Both the position numbers and the translations under genes were made by a program. 64,000 nt of DNA, from positions 108,624-172,623 of the forward strand of contig BAAHQB010000346.1 in the NCBI GenBank assembly GCA_054601695.1, given 5' to 3'. Numbering within the stretch: the first letter of the stretch is position 1; each line of letters opens with the position of its first letter. Under the pieces are notes generated by a model, which was given only the letters and a program-made list of their open reading frames with translations, did no database searches and was not told the origin of the DNA. The stretch comes from Amorphochlora amoebiformis (taxonomy: Eukaryota > Cercozoa > Chlorarachniophyceae). This document shows, one piece after another, positions 1-11,720 of the stretch.

Positions 1-20
1 TACATGTACTACATATATAT

Positions 21-71
<51 letters not shown>

Positions 72-138
72 AAAATATATTACATATATATACATATATA
101 TATTTACAAATATATATATATATAAATATATATATAGT

Positions 139-169
<31 letters not shown>

Positions 170-172
170 GAT

Positions 173-209
<37 letters not shown>

Positions 210-278
210 TTACATGACGTTTACTCACATAAACAAAATGATGTATCCATAATAAATGCATGTGTGTGTATACATGTA

Positions 279-324
<46 letters not shown>

Positions 325-362
325 TATAATATATATATGTATATATATATATATATATATAT

Positions 363-391
363 CCTAACCCTAACCCTAACCCTAACCCTAA
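363..391 (+). repeat. Telomere-type (CCCTAA)n array, 4.8 units
   Basis: A perfect CCTAA followed by four CCCTAA units, embedded in (TA)n on both sides. The C-rich strand is on plus, as expected for a left chromosome end, but sequence continues outward, so it is interstitial. It lies in the intron 5' of the last GH18 exon and matches, in sense orientation, the CCCTAA-like tracts seen inside other introns of this window. Confidence 0.9.
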
Positions 392-830
392 TATTTATAT
401 TATATATATACACAAATGCTCTCATGTGTCAAAAAACACCAATGTACATATTTTCATGCTCTCATGATTCCAGCACAATTTTTACATACCCGGCCACTTT
501 TTTACTCCCACACGTTGTAAGACCCAATGCACCTTTTACGCGCACATAGTCTCACAGGTCTTGAACACAAATAACATATTAGCGCGTAACATCGGTATGC
601 ATACACACACCACACACACTAACAAGTGTAGGCACCATTGCACACACATATAGCACGGCTAATGTGTATGTTCCTAAGAGTCGTACACCAATGTATATGT
701 GTACTCGACACCATATGTTGAATATTAATGTACTCAATCACGCATGTCCTTATGGCTCCCTAACCTCATCCCCAATCCAAACTGGTATACATTTTTTAAA
801 ATACTCATATAGGAGAGAATAATGTACATT
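392..830. other. Non-TA island within the GH18 intron, no clear gene
   Basis: About 430 bp of mixed composition, with CA-rich stretches near 600-650. A possible plus-strand mini-exon (acceptor after gattccag, donor GTAAGA near 517) exists, but its translation resembles no GH18 segment. I see no promoter, RNA gene or convincing exon. Confidence 0.4.
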
Positions 831-867
831 ATATTATATTATATATATATATTATATATATATATAT

Positions 868-900
<33 letters not shown>

Positions 901-1023
901 GTAAATGTATATATAATATGTATATGCACACATATATATATATATATATATAAATATACATATATAAAAATATAAATTTAAATATATATAGATATTATAC
1001 ATATTTGTACGTGATTTATGCAG

Positions 1024-1588
1024 GCATGGATACATGGTTGGAATGGCTCCCGCTCAAAGCTATCTCAATTGTGACACTTCCGAGTTCAGCCTCAGCCTAA
1101 CTAACGGGCCGGCGGAGAAGTGGCACCAGGATTTCATGTACCACGGGCGAAACGTCTACGCCTATCTCCTTGCTAGATGTGGGGTGGAAACCTTCGACTT
1201 CGTCACGCTTCAACTCTACGAGGGCTGGTCCTCCGCGAACTATCACCTCAGCCAGAAGAAAGAGGTGCCTTCAAACTACCTTCGCAAGCTCATCCGAGAT
1301 ATGAACAAGGGCTGGGACGTGAACTTCCCTGGGTTGGGCACTAAAAGGATCTCGGTGCCTCCAGAAAGACTCGTCATCGGCCTCGCCAACGGCTGGGCCA
1401 ATAGCGACAATGACAAGGGCAAGTTCGTCTTTATCGAGCCAGAGAGTGTCGAGCAAGTGTTCACCGAGTGCGATAAATCGGCACCCAGGCCCAGAGGATT
1501 TGGGTATTGGACCATCGGCGAGGAGGGCACAAACGGAGTTTATCTCGCGAGATCTCTCAATAAGTTTATGAAGATCAGACAGTGTTAA
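1024..1588 (+). CDS. GH18 chitinase-like protein, last exon (5' partial)
   Basis: This is the largest single exon in the window and ends in TAA at 1586-1588. It reads as the C-terminal half of a glycoside hydrolase family 18 barrel: an opening MVGMAPAQSYL strand typical of the sixth barrel strand, then FDFVTLQLYEGWSS, then the closing GYWTIGEEG strand followed by a YLARSLNKFM helix. Family members hydrolyse chitin or related beta-1,4-GlcNAc polymers, or are lectin-like. The acidic DxxDxDxE catalytic motif is not here and must sit in upstream exons. I begin the exon after a cag at 1021-1023, because an in-frame stop lies at 989-991 and the upstream sequence is (TA)n intron. The codon split at the acceptor requires the previous exon to end with two bases. 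Balanced codon use contrasts sharply with its surroundings. The gene continues off the left edge. Confidence 0.85.
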
Positions 1589-1760
1589 CGTCTAGCTTAG
1601 CTGTACATATATGAAGTTAAGATCGAAATCAGAGGCCTTTTAAACTAGTTAAAATCAACTGCTGAGTAGAAGTTCTCCTGGGATCTTGTTAATTATCTAG
1701 ATCCTAGAGATTGTACAACTTAAATAAAAAATTAAATTTATGGACTGATAGCATTAACTG
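1589..1760 (+). other. 3' UTR of the GH18 gene with AATAAA signal
   Basis: Non-coding, moderately AT-rich sequence after the stop. It holds a canonical polyadenylation hexamer AATAAA at 1723-1728, about 135 nt past the stop. Only about 240 bp separate the GH18 stop from the stop of the converging minus-strand gene at 1828, so the two 3' ends nearly touch. Confidence 0.6.
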
Positions 1761-1827
1761 CAATAACGTTGCTCGCGCAAATTGCGGCGCAATCCATTTA
1801 TATATACGTGGCAAAATGCCGCAGTAG

Positions 1828-1917
1828 CTACAGAGCAGTTTGCGTAAATAGGGGAACATCAGCCCTGTAGCTCATCTGACGCATGTAGATGTCTAGCTTC
1901 GCCCCCATCCTTATTCC
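1828..1917 (-). CDS. Glutaredoxin-like gene: last exon with stop
   Basis: 90-nt terminal exon, acceptor gtgatcag, stop TAG at 1828-1830. It encodes [20 protein letters not shown] and then VPLFTQTAL. This aligns with the end of Grx2 (GI-x-W-P-x-K-V-x-x-Y ... M), including the final ALPL-like tail. It converges on the GH18 3' UTR. Confidence 0.85.
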   Translation of the reverse strand, partial: GIRMGAKLDIYMRQMSYRADVPLFTQTAL

Positions 1918-2840
1918 CTGATCACATTTACATTTTCATATATACATTATGTAGATTATTTACCCCATATACATAATATTATATATATCTGTATGAATAT
2001 TTATCTACATATGAAATAGTATTTATTACATGTTGAATTTCGTTACATTACATCATATATATATATATATATATATGTATATAACTATGTGTGTATCTAC
2101 ATAGGTATACATGTATGTATATATGTATGTGTGTATATATGTATGTATATACATACATGTACACATGTACATATATACACATATACATATACATATGTAC
2201 ATATATATATATATATATATATACATATGCATATATATTATATCTAGTATATACATATATATATATATATACACGCATACATATATACATGCATATTATA
2301 TATTTTTATATATTCATGTGGTATGCAAAAAACAAGGATACACAATCAGTTTTAAATACATATATCTACAGTTAATCTCCGCATGACTTGTAAATGAAAA
2401 CTAAACCCCATCCTTTTTTAAACAAACAAAACTTGCCAAACCTTGACCAGCGTGAGGGGTCTCAGGGCAGAAAAGACAATGATATCATCAACAGATACCC
2501 TGATATTGCATCATCATTATTTGCTCAGGTGGAAAAATAATACACTAGGAACAGACTAGGACTTAGCAGGCTTTAGTACCCGGTGGGGTTGACATGATCT
2601 GAGCTGAAGACCATTCGAGACAGCTGTTGAAGTTTCTGAGGGGTTGGTGTTATGGGTGAAGGAACATATAAGCTTAGATAAACTGCGTATCTAATATACA
2701 TGAGCCTCGTGAAAATTGTTAACATCTTCATATATAGTTTATACAGCATCTATCTCTGTGAAAATTTTGTTAACATATTCATATACAGTTTATGCAACAT
2801 ATATGTATATATGTGTCTATATATACATGTATATATGTAC

Positions 2841-2874
<34 letters not shown>

Positions 2875-3036
2875 AAACTTATGTATAAATATATATATAT
2901 ATATATATATTACATTATATATATATATATATATACTTACATGTTCACAAATATCATATGTAAATATATATATATATACTTACATGTTCACAAATATCAT
3001 ATGTAAATATATATATATATATTTATATTTATATGT

Positions 3037-3085
<49 letters not shown>

Positions 3086-3168
3086 CTAGTTGTACAAACG
3101 CAATTTAAAATATATTCACATAATATATATATATACATATATATATATGTAATAAATAAATATGTAAT

Positions 3169-3234
<66 letters not shown>

Positions 3235-3449
3235 AAAAATATTAGTTTTATATATTATGTATACACATGTATTTTGCACATATATATATATATATATAAT
3301 ATATATATATAATAATATAATATATATATATACATATATATGTGTATATATATCTATATATATATATATATATATTCATATATATCTCATGCTTGTATAC
3401 AACATAATGTATTATATATGTGATCATATATATATATATATATTATGTG

Positions 3450-3481
<32 letters not shown>

Positions 3482-3684
3482 TTACATGTATACATATATA
3501 CATATAAACCACAGAGTACATATATATATATATATATATTTATACGTATATGTATATGTACATATATATATATATATGTATATATGTATAATATATTATG
3601 CTGTGTACATGCATGAGAATAACATATATAAATAAACATATACATATTTATACAAAATGCATGTGCACATAATATATAAAACTA

Positions 3685-3726
<42 letters not shown>

Positions 3727-3762
3727 CACATATACATATATACTAACGTATTACCTTTACAA

Positions 3763-3799
<37 letters not shown>

Positions 3800-4044
3800 A
3801 TACATGTGAATACATTTTGAATTTTGCGTATTTGTGCAAATATTTTTACATATTCTTATTTTTATACATGTATATGTATATGTATACACATATAAATATA
3901 TCTCTAAATGTATATACGTACACACACACGTATATATATATACATAGATATATACTTAATATACTCATATATCCATATATGTATAATATTATATATAGCA
4001 TATATACATTTGAATATATGTATATATACATGAATATAAAGTGC

Positions 4045-4088
<44 letters not shown>

Positions 4089-4430
4089 ATATATATATAT
4101 ATATACATATACATGTATATATTTATATATTAAGATGTATGTATTCTTTATGTATGAATATCTTATAAAGAAAAATGGATTTGATAGCTCATATAATGGT
4201 ATTGTATCTGTCGTCTAACCAAGTTTATTCTTCGCCGAAGCTGAGGGGTCTGTTTCATCTTGTCTGCATAGTCCTCTCTATAATATATATGTTTTTTTAC
4301 ATATCTTAAAATATTGTATGAGATATCTATGTATATATATACATATATATAATATATATGTAAATATGTTTTATTACTGTCATTGTGATTAGGAATATTG
4401 TACCATTACTGTTATCCTTAATACCACATG

Positions 4431-4471
<41 letters not shown>

Positions 4472-4523
4472 TGTGCACATGCACATATAACATATGTTTA
4501 CATATATGTTTACACACACACAT

Positions 4524-4572
<49 letters not shown>

Positions 4573-4778
4573 GAGAGAGTGTGTGTGTAACGTATATGTG
4601 AATTTAAACAAGGTTCATTCATATCCATTTATTTTATACATGTATTTGAATATATATATATATATATACATCTATATATATATATATGTAATATGTGTAT
4701 GTATATACAAATGTACAAAAATATATACATATATATATATATACATACATACCCATATATACATACATATATATACAT

Positions 4779-4825
<47 letters not shown>

Positions 4826-4853
4826 ACACATGTACGTATAAACATGCATTACG

Positions 4854-4904
<51 letters not shown>

Positions 4905-5357
4905 TTATGTATGTATGCTATATAGCACTCGCTCAGATCCCACAAACCTTAAATCATCCAAGTCCGGCCCAAGATCAACACAATTACCTAAGTCAAATAA
5001 GCTCGTATCACGACGTTCTTTAACATCACTGTTGCAATTATCGACGTCGTTTCCATCGTCGCCGCTGGTAACGTTATCACCCGAGGTATTATTGACCTCG
5101 CCCGCGGCTACTTCGCCGGTGTCTACGTCGCCGTCTACATCACTGGCTGCGTCGCTGCTATCTCCTTCAGCAACAAGTTCGTCCATCGTAGCAGATGTGT
5201 TTACTCCAGCGGATGTTGTGTCGATACCAGGAGAGTCAGGGGCTGAGGAGGGGTTGCCGCATGCTGCCTGCGTATTGGCATGTACATGCTTGCTTTTGCG
5301 AACGTACGTATAAATAAAAAAATACAAATACACATATACATAACGTACAGTATATAT

Positions 5358-5395
<38 letters not shown>

Positions 5396-5605
5396 CATAA
5401 AGGTGAATGTACTGCATATAAAATCTAAAATACATATGTATAATATATATATATTTATATCTACATTTATATATATATATATATACATATTCAATATAGG
5501 TACATGTATTACTTTATATCTAATACAATATAAATATATAGACATACGTATGTTTACATTTCCACATTTGTATTCATCCATGCTCAATAGAATAATAAAT
5601 ATATA

Positions 5606-5689
<84 letters not shown>

Positions 5690-5907
5690 CATTACCGTGA
5701 ATGGATGAGTTTCGATGTAGTAGTCAATTGCTGATCTTTGGTGGAATTCAGGAAGATTCGCCTTAACTATCCTGACGTGTGCATATATAGATAGTATCTA
5801 TACCTCTTATATATTTATATTTGTATAATGTATACATATATATTTATATATATATATATATATATGTGCATACATGTACACACACATACATACACACATG
5901 TATATAT

Positions 5908-5950
<43 letters not shown>

Positions 5951-5966
5951 ACATGAATGTAATTTG

Positions 5967-6025
<59 letters not shown>

Positions 6026-6080
6026 GTACATATATATATATGTATGTAAGTGTATATATATATATATATATATTTATATA

Positions 6081-6112
<32 letters not shown>

Positions 6113-6792
6113 CATTATATACATGCGTATAATGCCACCTTTACCTTCTTGAATCTCCCAGTCTCTCATCTCCAACTCTCCCTTCCTTTTCCCTCTTCAT
6201 CAGTGTCTCTCTTGCATGCATGCATACATACATATTACATATAATATATACATATACATTTATATATATATATATTATTATATACATATGTATATATTAT
6301 AATATATATATATATAAATTATATGTTTTTACGCATGTAAAAGGTGACAAATATGAAAATTCTACATATAACTTATATATACATATAAAAACATATCTCA
6401 AATATATATATGTATATATACATATTGTATATATCTACATAAATATTTATATATTTTCCCACACATGGTAATATATGCTTACGTACACCCTCTGAATCAA
6501 TCTCTTTTTCTTCTCCTCCCTGCTTCCATATATATCTGCCTAACAAGCAACAGCAACTTATATGGATGCTGAAAACAAACCTTGGACGTGTTAGCTTTCT
6601 CCTCAGCATAGACGTCTCAGACAGCCATTTATCAATATCCGTGCGATTAGAGCCTAAGGATTAGGGAATGGGGTTTGAATTAGGGTTCAGATGGAATAAA
6701 GGGCTCATATAAGAGGCAAAAGGTTAGAAAATTTAATCGTTATGTTTATATATATAAATACATTATGAATATACATACACACATATATGTAC

Positions 6793-6826
<34 letters not shown>

Positions 6827-6894
6827 TATGTGTATGTACATATAACAATAGTTATAAATGTCTTTGCATGCATATCTACACGCACAGATATTAA

Positions 6895-6933
<39 letters not shown>

Positions 6934-7252
6934 TATATATTTTTATATATGTATATATATATACATATATTTATTTATATAATACCTACATTTATGTAAA
7001 TGTAATGTGTGTTATATGTAATACATATCTATATATATGTCTACAGATATTATATGTAAGATATATGTGCCCATACATACCTACAGATACATTATATGCT
7101 TTACAACAATGTTATTTTTATGTATTATACATGCATAAAAAAACATGTTGCAACGTATATATGTTGTACATGTTAAATATGTGTGCATTTTTGTACACAC
7201 ATATATGTATATATATGTATATATATATATATGTATATATTACAAAAATATA

Positions 7253-7284
<32 letters not shown>

Positions 7285-7355
7285 ATAATATATTACATTA
7301 CCTGTATATTCTATTTACATTTTGTATATATGTGTGTATGTGTACACATGTAATA

Positions 7356-7392
<37 letters not shown>

Positions 7393-8813
7393 CAACATAC
7401 ATATACATATATATATTTATATATCAAAATATATTATATTACATGTGTATTCTATTTACGTTATGTATATATCTGTATATATGTACATACCAATTTATAT
7501 ACATGCAAGATAAGTAAATATAAGTAAGTATATTATTTCTATATATATTATATTGATATATGTATACATATATAAACACATATATATATATATATACATA
7601 TGTACATATACATATAAATATATGTATATATATATATGTAAATATATATACATATATAATAAAGGGAGAGGACACACACACACATACACAACACACTCAC
7701 ATACACACACACAGCGAGAGAGAGAGAGAGAGCGAAATACCAAAAAAGAAAGGGATTGGGATGGAAATGCTTAACAGACGGAGAGAGATAGCAAGAAATA
7801 AATTAAACGGACAGGGAGGAGACGAGAAAGAAATAGAGAGAGAGCTCGAGAGGAAGAGGGAGAGACAAAAATAGAAGAGAACTGGGTGAGAAACAGATTG
7901 AAAGAGGGAAATAGGAAGACTAGGAGAGACGAGAGAGGGAAAGAGAGAGAAAATTGGGGAGAGGGAAAGAGAAAAAGTGAAAGAGAGGAAGCGTTAAGAT
8001 TAGGGCTACTGGGAAGCAGCATACGAGGCTTGAAGGTTGAGTCAACCTATATGTGTGTATGGATATATGTGTTCATATGAATATGTGTGCTATTGCATAT
8101 ATGTATACATAAATATATATATATATATATACATATATTAGATGTGTATATATAGAAATATATTATTACGGCATAAATATGTATAAATGTACATAAAAAT
8201 GTAACATATATATTTTATATATATATCATATATGTTTGTAATTTATACAAATATTGTGTTGTACATATATATACATAAACACACACATATACATATATTA
8301 TATATCTATATATATATATATATAAATACATATATTTATATGGCATTATACACACACATATTACACATACATAAATCTGTATTTATGTTATGTATGATAA
8401 TGTACATGAAATACCGTACCCATTTGACGATATCAAGAGACTCCACCATAGCTTCCCCCTTATCCACCTTCAAGTGACCAAGTTAGGCTCAGGTTAGGGT
8501 TTAGAGTTCGTCTAAGGTTAGTCAAAAACCTCTAATACAGGGGTGATCCTCTTTCCTGCCAGTCTAACTAATTTATCGGCCTTGTCGTACCTGGAAAGTT
8601 ATAGATTAATATCTATACACACAAATATAATATATATATATATATATGTATATTTACATACACATATTATATTGTATTTTGGTTTTAGTTTTCATGTAAT
8701 ATGTATGTATTCCTATATACATAAATATTCTGTATATAGAATTTACACAATATAATTGTTCACATACATTAGTTGTCCATATGTATGTGGTATTATCATA
8801 CATATATACATAC

Positions 8814-8844
<31 letters not shown>

Positions 8845-9011
8845 AATAAATACACATATATATATATATATAAAACATGTATAAATAAGTATATATATGT
8901 ATATATATATTGTATGTAATGTATATATATATATATATACCTTCCATGATATATATATATATACATATTATAATTATACATACATACACATATATATGTA
9001 TGTATATACAT

Positions 9012-9047
<36 letters not shown>

Positions 9048-9377
9048 AGTATATATATATATATTATACATCTGCCTGTAAATTATACATAAGTATTCAC
9101 CATACATAAGTATTCATAGAGATAAATGTGTATGATATATATACGTGTATAACAACACTACAGATATAAATACATGTATATATATATATATATATATTAT
9201 ATGTATATATAATATAATTATATATATATATACATATCATATGTGCATACGTGTATATATGCATTTAATACATATGTATATATATATATATATGTATATA
9301 TGCATAACACACACACACACATATGTATATATATATATGAATATGTATGTATATATGTATGTATATATTTATAATAA

Positions 9378-9448
<71 letters not shown>

Positions 9449-9758
9449 TCACATAACGAACACAAGGTCGACCGCGATGTTCTTAAGTCCAAAAATCATC
9501 CTAATAGATATGAAATATATACGTATATATATATATATATATACTTATATATAAATGCATAATATATGTATGTGCATGTGTATGTATGTATGTATATATA
9601 TTTTTATATATGTATATATACATATATATGTACATGTAGGTATATATATATAGAAATATACATATGTATATAGATGCATATATATGTATATACATATATA
9701 TATATATATACATACATATATATATATATATAATACAATGTCTCTACTTATGTATATG

Positions 9759-9804
<46 letters not shown>

Positions 9805-10001
9805 TTTACAATAATATACAAGTTGTAGTGTATTGCACACATACGAATGTATATATGTGTATGTATTTATTTCTATATCTTTATTGTGTATGTAGGTATG
9901 TATGAAATAAGTATATATGTACATATTTGTACATATTATATATATATATATATATATATATGCATATATGTGTATATATATGATATATATATATGTATAT
10001 A

Positions 10002-10061
<60 letters not shown>

Positions 10062-10498
10062 GATAGATATATATATATATATATATATATTGACACATAT
10101 TTATGATATATATGATCTTCTCACAGATGTATATATATATATATATATCTACAGTACCTACATATGTATTGTACACATATATGTACGCATACGTATTATG
10201 GTACATCGCATAAACATACGTTTTATATACAGACACATGTATTTCTATGCATATACAGACCTATATACACACATATATATATGTACGTATGCGTATTATG
10301 GTACATCGCATGAACATACGTATTATATACAGACACATGTATTTCTATGCATATACAGACATGTATACACACACATATTCATTTACTTATATGTATATAT
10401 ATATATATATATCTAATTCATTTACTTATATATATATATATATCTATATATATATGTAGATATTTGTATATATCTATATGTATGATACATACATATAT

Positions 10499-10538
<40 letters not shown>

Positions 10539-10755
10539 GCATATATATTATTACATGTTTAGTAATATTTTGATACCTTGCTCTAGTGCAATATTCACAG
10601 TGATCGAAAACATACAGCTTGGGAAGATTGGGCGGTACAACTCTCTGAGGGAGCTGAGGAACTGAATATGTATTGTAAGTGTGCATGATACCTATATACC
10701 CATCTACACGTGTAATTATTTGCGTATGTATATTGTATAAGAAATATTTACATGG

Positions 10756-10798
<43 letters not shown>

Positions 10799-11050
10799 CA
10801 TACATTTATTTACACATATATATATGTATATATATATGTATATATATATATATGTATAATGTATGTAAATGTACACATATAAACATTCACAGATGAATTT
10901 TATACATATATATATATATATATTTATACATATATATATATATATATATGTACATAAATATATTTGTATATATATATATATATATATATATACATAAGTT
11001 ATTTATTTATATATACATCTATGTTTTTACATGATGTATATTTAGATGTG

Positions 11051-11099
<49 letters not shown>

Positions 11100-11102
11100 T
11101 AT

Positions 11103-11138
<36 letters not shown>

Positions 11139-11261
11139 TATATTTATAAATATATATAGTATTGCATTTAGATATATGTTACGTGGGAGTTTAGGTGAAC
11201 GCCAGAACGAAAATCCGATTATTGGATTAGTCGTGCTCTTCCATCGTAAATGGACCAGGGC
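1828..11261 (-). CDS. Glutaredoxin 2-like (GrxB/GST-fold) protein, multi-exon gene
   Basis: Spliced minus-strand model, 5' to 3': 11183-11261, 10577-10661, 9453-9500, 8530-8590, 8420-8467, 8010-8046, 6581-6653, 5696-5771, 4988-5267, 4220-4275, 2580-2635, 2442-2499, 1828-1917. Every junction keeps codon phase. The product follows the bacterial glutaredoxin 2 layout: N-terminal thioredoxin-like domain with HCEYC active site, then a cis-Pro-like ITPVLE, then an ESLDIV signature, then the all-helical GST-type C-terminal domain ending in [11 protein letters not shown]. This family reduces disulfides with glutathione. About 350 residues are recovered, against roughly 215 for bacterial GrxB; the excess is an N-terminal extension and a 93-codon acidic insert. 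The first coding exon with the start codon was not found. Long introns are filled with (TA)n. Confidence 0.8.
2442..2635 (-). CDS. Glutaredoxin-like gene: two C-domain exons (DDI...LRxLT motif)
   Basis: Exon 2580-2635 encodes [18 protein letters not shown]. Exon 2442-2499 encodes [19 protein letters not shown], the highly conserved DDI-x-x-F-x-x-LR-x-LT-x-V helix of GrxB proteins. The 80-nt intron (2500-2579) contains CCTAG/CTAAG motifs and a T-rich tract before caatatcag. The upstream acceptor is preceded by CACCAACCCCTCAG. Confidence 0.85.
2690..3010 (+). repeat. Short tandem duplications (about 50 bp x2 and 43 bp x2)
   Basis: A unit beginning GTGAAAAT at 2708 recurs at 2758 with few changes. 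A second unit containing CTTACATGTTCACAAATATC starts at 2936 and repeats with a 43-bp period at 2979, essentially without mismatch. Both flank (TA)n. They lie in a (TA)n intron of the glutaredoxin-like gene; no function is apparent. Confidence 0.8.
3171..3208. repeat. (ATT)n trinucleotide microsatellite
   Basis: About twelve uninterrupted ATT units between (TA)n tracts, in an intron of the glutaredoxin-like gene. Confidence 0.95.
4220..4275 (-). CDS. Glutaredoxin-like gene: C-domain helix exon
   Basis: 56-nt exon encoding [18 protein letters not shown], matching the Grx2 helix that precedes the final dimension of the C-terminal bundle (family pattern F-x-x-x-L-x-x-T-x-x-L-I-x-x-I-N). The acceptor after tatagag is one of two adjacent AGs, chosen to keep phase with the acidic exon. 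Donor GTTAGA. Confidence 0.75.
4988..5267 (-). CDS. Glutaredoxin-like gene: acidic Asp/Ser/Gly-rich insert exon
   Basis: 280-nt exon, unusually long for this window. It encodes a 93-residue low-complexity stretch rich in D, S, G, V and T with many short acidic runs (for example [12 protein letters not shown]), ending [10 protein letters not shown]. It sits where Grx2 proteins have a short loop between the LPEF helix and the next helix. Phase 0 entry and phase 1 exit both fit neighbours. It is probably disordered, with no known function. GC content is far above its surroundings. The 3' border (donor GTAATT at 4987) is chosen by phase; the frame stays open further. Confidence 0.7.
5696..5771 (-). 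CDS. Glutaredoxin-like gene: LPEF helix exon
   Basis: 76-nt exon, acceptor cacacgtcag, donor GTAATG. It encodes [20 protein letters not shown], the helix that reads LPEF-(T/S)-x-x-A-x-x-YF in Grx2 relatives. It joins directly in phase to the exon at 6581-6653, so two exon-like stretches in between (6483-6535 and near 6130-6210) are not used in this model. Confidence 0.8.
6581..6653 (-). CDS. Glutaredoxin-like gene: first C-domain helix exon
   Basis: 73-nt exon encoding [19 protein letters not shown] and LTRP. This matches the first helix of the Grx2 C-terminal domain (family pattern EEWL...LLLPRF). The acceptor ccctaatccttag is preceded by several CCCTAA-like motifs in sense orientation. Donor GTTTGT follows CCAAG. 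Confidence 0.8.
7261..7284. repeat. (TAA)n trinucleotide microsatellite
   Basis: About eight TAA units flanked by TA-rich sequence, intronic in the glutaredoxin-like gene. Confidence 0.9.
7693..7990. repeat. GA-rich (plus) / CT-rich (minus) tract
   Basis: Roughly 300 bp of imperfect GAGAGA and GGAAAGA sequence on plus. In the sense of the minus-strand gene it is a long polypyrimidine stretch inside the intron following exon 8010-8046. Reading frames here are low-complexity Ser/Leu or Arg/Glu and are not taken as genes. Confidence 0.85.
8010..8046 (-). CDS. Glutaredoxin-like gene: linker exon
   Basis: 37-nt exon encoding [12 protein letters not shown], equivalent to the inter-domain linker after ESxDIVxYVD in Grx2. 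It starts after acceptor cacatatag and ends at donor GTAGCC. The following intron contains the GA/CT-rich tract at about 7.69-7.99 kb. Confidence 0.7.
8420..8590 (-). CDS. Glutaredoxin-like gene: two exons with cis-Pro and ESLDIV motifs
   Basis: Exon 8530-8590 encodes [20 protein letters not shown], and exon 8420-8467 encodes [16 protein letters not shown]. Together they give the glutathione-binding TPVL and ESxDIV signatures of Grx2/GST N-terminal domains. A 62-nt intron (8468-8529) separates them and carries sense-strand AAACCCTAACC and GCCTAAC tracts before the acceptor. The donor choice TGG|GTACGG at 8420 is set by phase with the next exon. Confidence 0.85.
9453..9500 (-). CDS. Glutaredoxin-like gene: helix 1/strand 2 exon
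   Basis: 48-nt exon encoding [15 protein letters not shown], nearly the textbook Grx2 segment after the active site. It has acceptor ctattag and canonical donor GTGAGT, and both junction phases fit. It is isolated between (TA)n tracts, one of more than 70 bp. Confidence 0.85.
10181..10380 (+). repeat. Exact-period 100-bp direct duplication
   Basis: A roughly 90-bp non-TA segment starting ATGTACG at 10181 and containing GGTACATCGCAT is repeated starting at 10281 with only a handful of substitutions. It is intronic between exons 10577-10661 and 9453-9500 of the glutaredoxin-like gene. It appears to be a recent local duplication. Confidence 0.9.
10577..10661 (-). CDS. Glutaredoxin-like gene: CxxC active-site exon
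   Basis: Encodes a proline-rich lead-in and then [17 protein letters not shown]: the first beta strand and active-site loop of a glutaredoxin with both cysteines (C-E-Y-C). In bacterial Grx2 the equivalent is a CPYC motif followed by a KAR helix start. The exon ends AGCAAG|GTATCA, leaving two bases that combine with the next exon to give the Arg of the helix. Confidence 0.85.
11183..11261 (-). CDS. Glutaredoxin-like gene: N-terminal extension exon
   Basis: 79-nt exon after a strong acceptor (tattttatgtag) and before donor GTAACA. It encodes a basic, Ser/Pro/aromatic stretch including [10 protein letters not shown] that precedes the catalytic domain. It enters in phase 0 and leaves in phase 1, matching the next exon. 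Composition would suit a transit or leader peptide, but that is inference. A competing plus-strand frame over the same bases is judged a shadow. Confidence 0.5.
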
Positions 11262-11397
11262 CTACATAAAATACTTACATATAATTTGTAAATCATATAT
11301 TATATATTATTATATATATACATATATATGTATATATATATATATACATACATATATATATATATATATTTACGTGTATATATGCATGATATATGTA

Positions 11398-11445
<48 letters not shown>

Positions 11446-11499
11446 GATATGTTTTAGTGTATATATTTTCTACACATGTATATGAAATACTATGTATAC

Positions 11500-11559
<60 letters not shown>

Positions 11560-11720
11560 CATAATAAATATATATATATTATTATATTATTTTTTTTTGT
11601 ATATTATATTTATTTCGTACTTTTCGTCTATTACGTTACATATCTGTAATACAAATGTATATACATATATTAGATATTTCATCTTATATATATCTTGATA
11701 TGTAAGTATACATTACATAC

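Noticed and set aside
4-252. Long Tyr/Ile reading frames such as this one, repeated across the window on both strands
   Set aside because: They are translations of (TA)n/(TG)n tracts with no composition, motif or start context of a gene.
6130-6535. Two exon-like stretches ([11 protein letters not shown] and a Glu/Arg-rich one)
   Set aside because: Glutaredoxin-like exons on either side join directly in phase and in family order without them.
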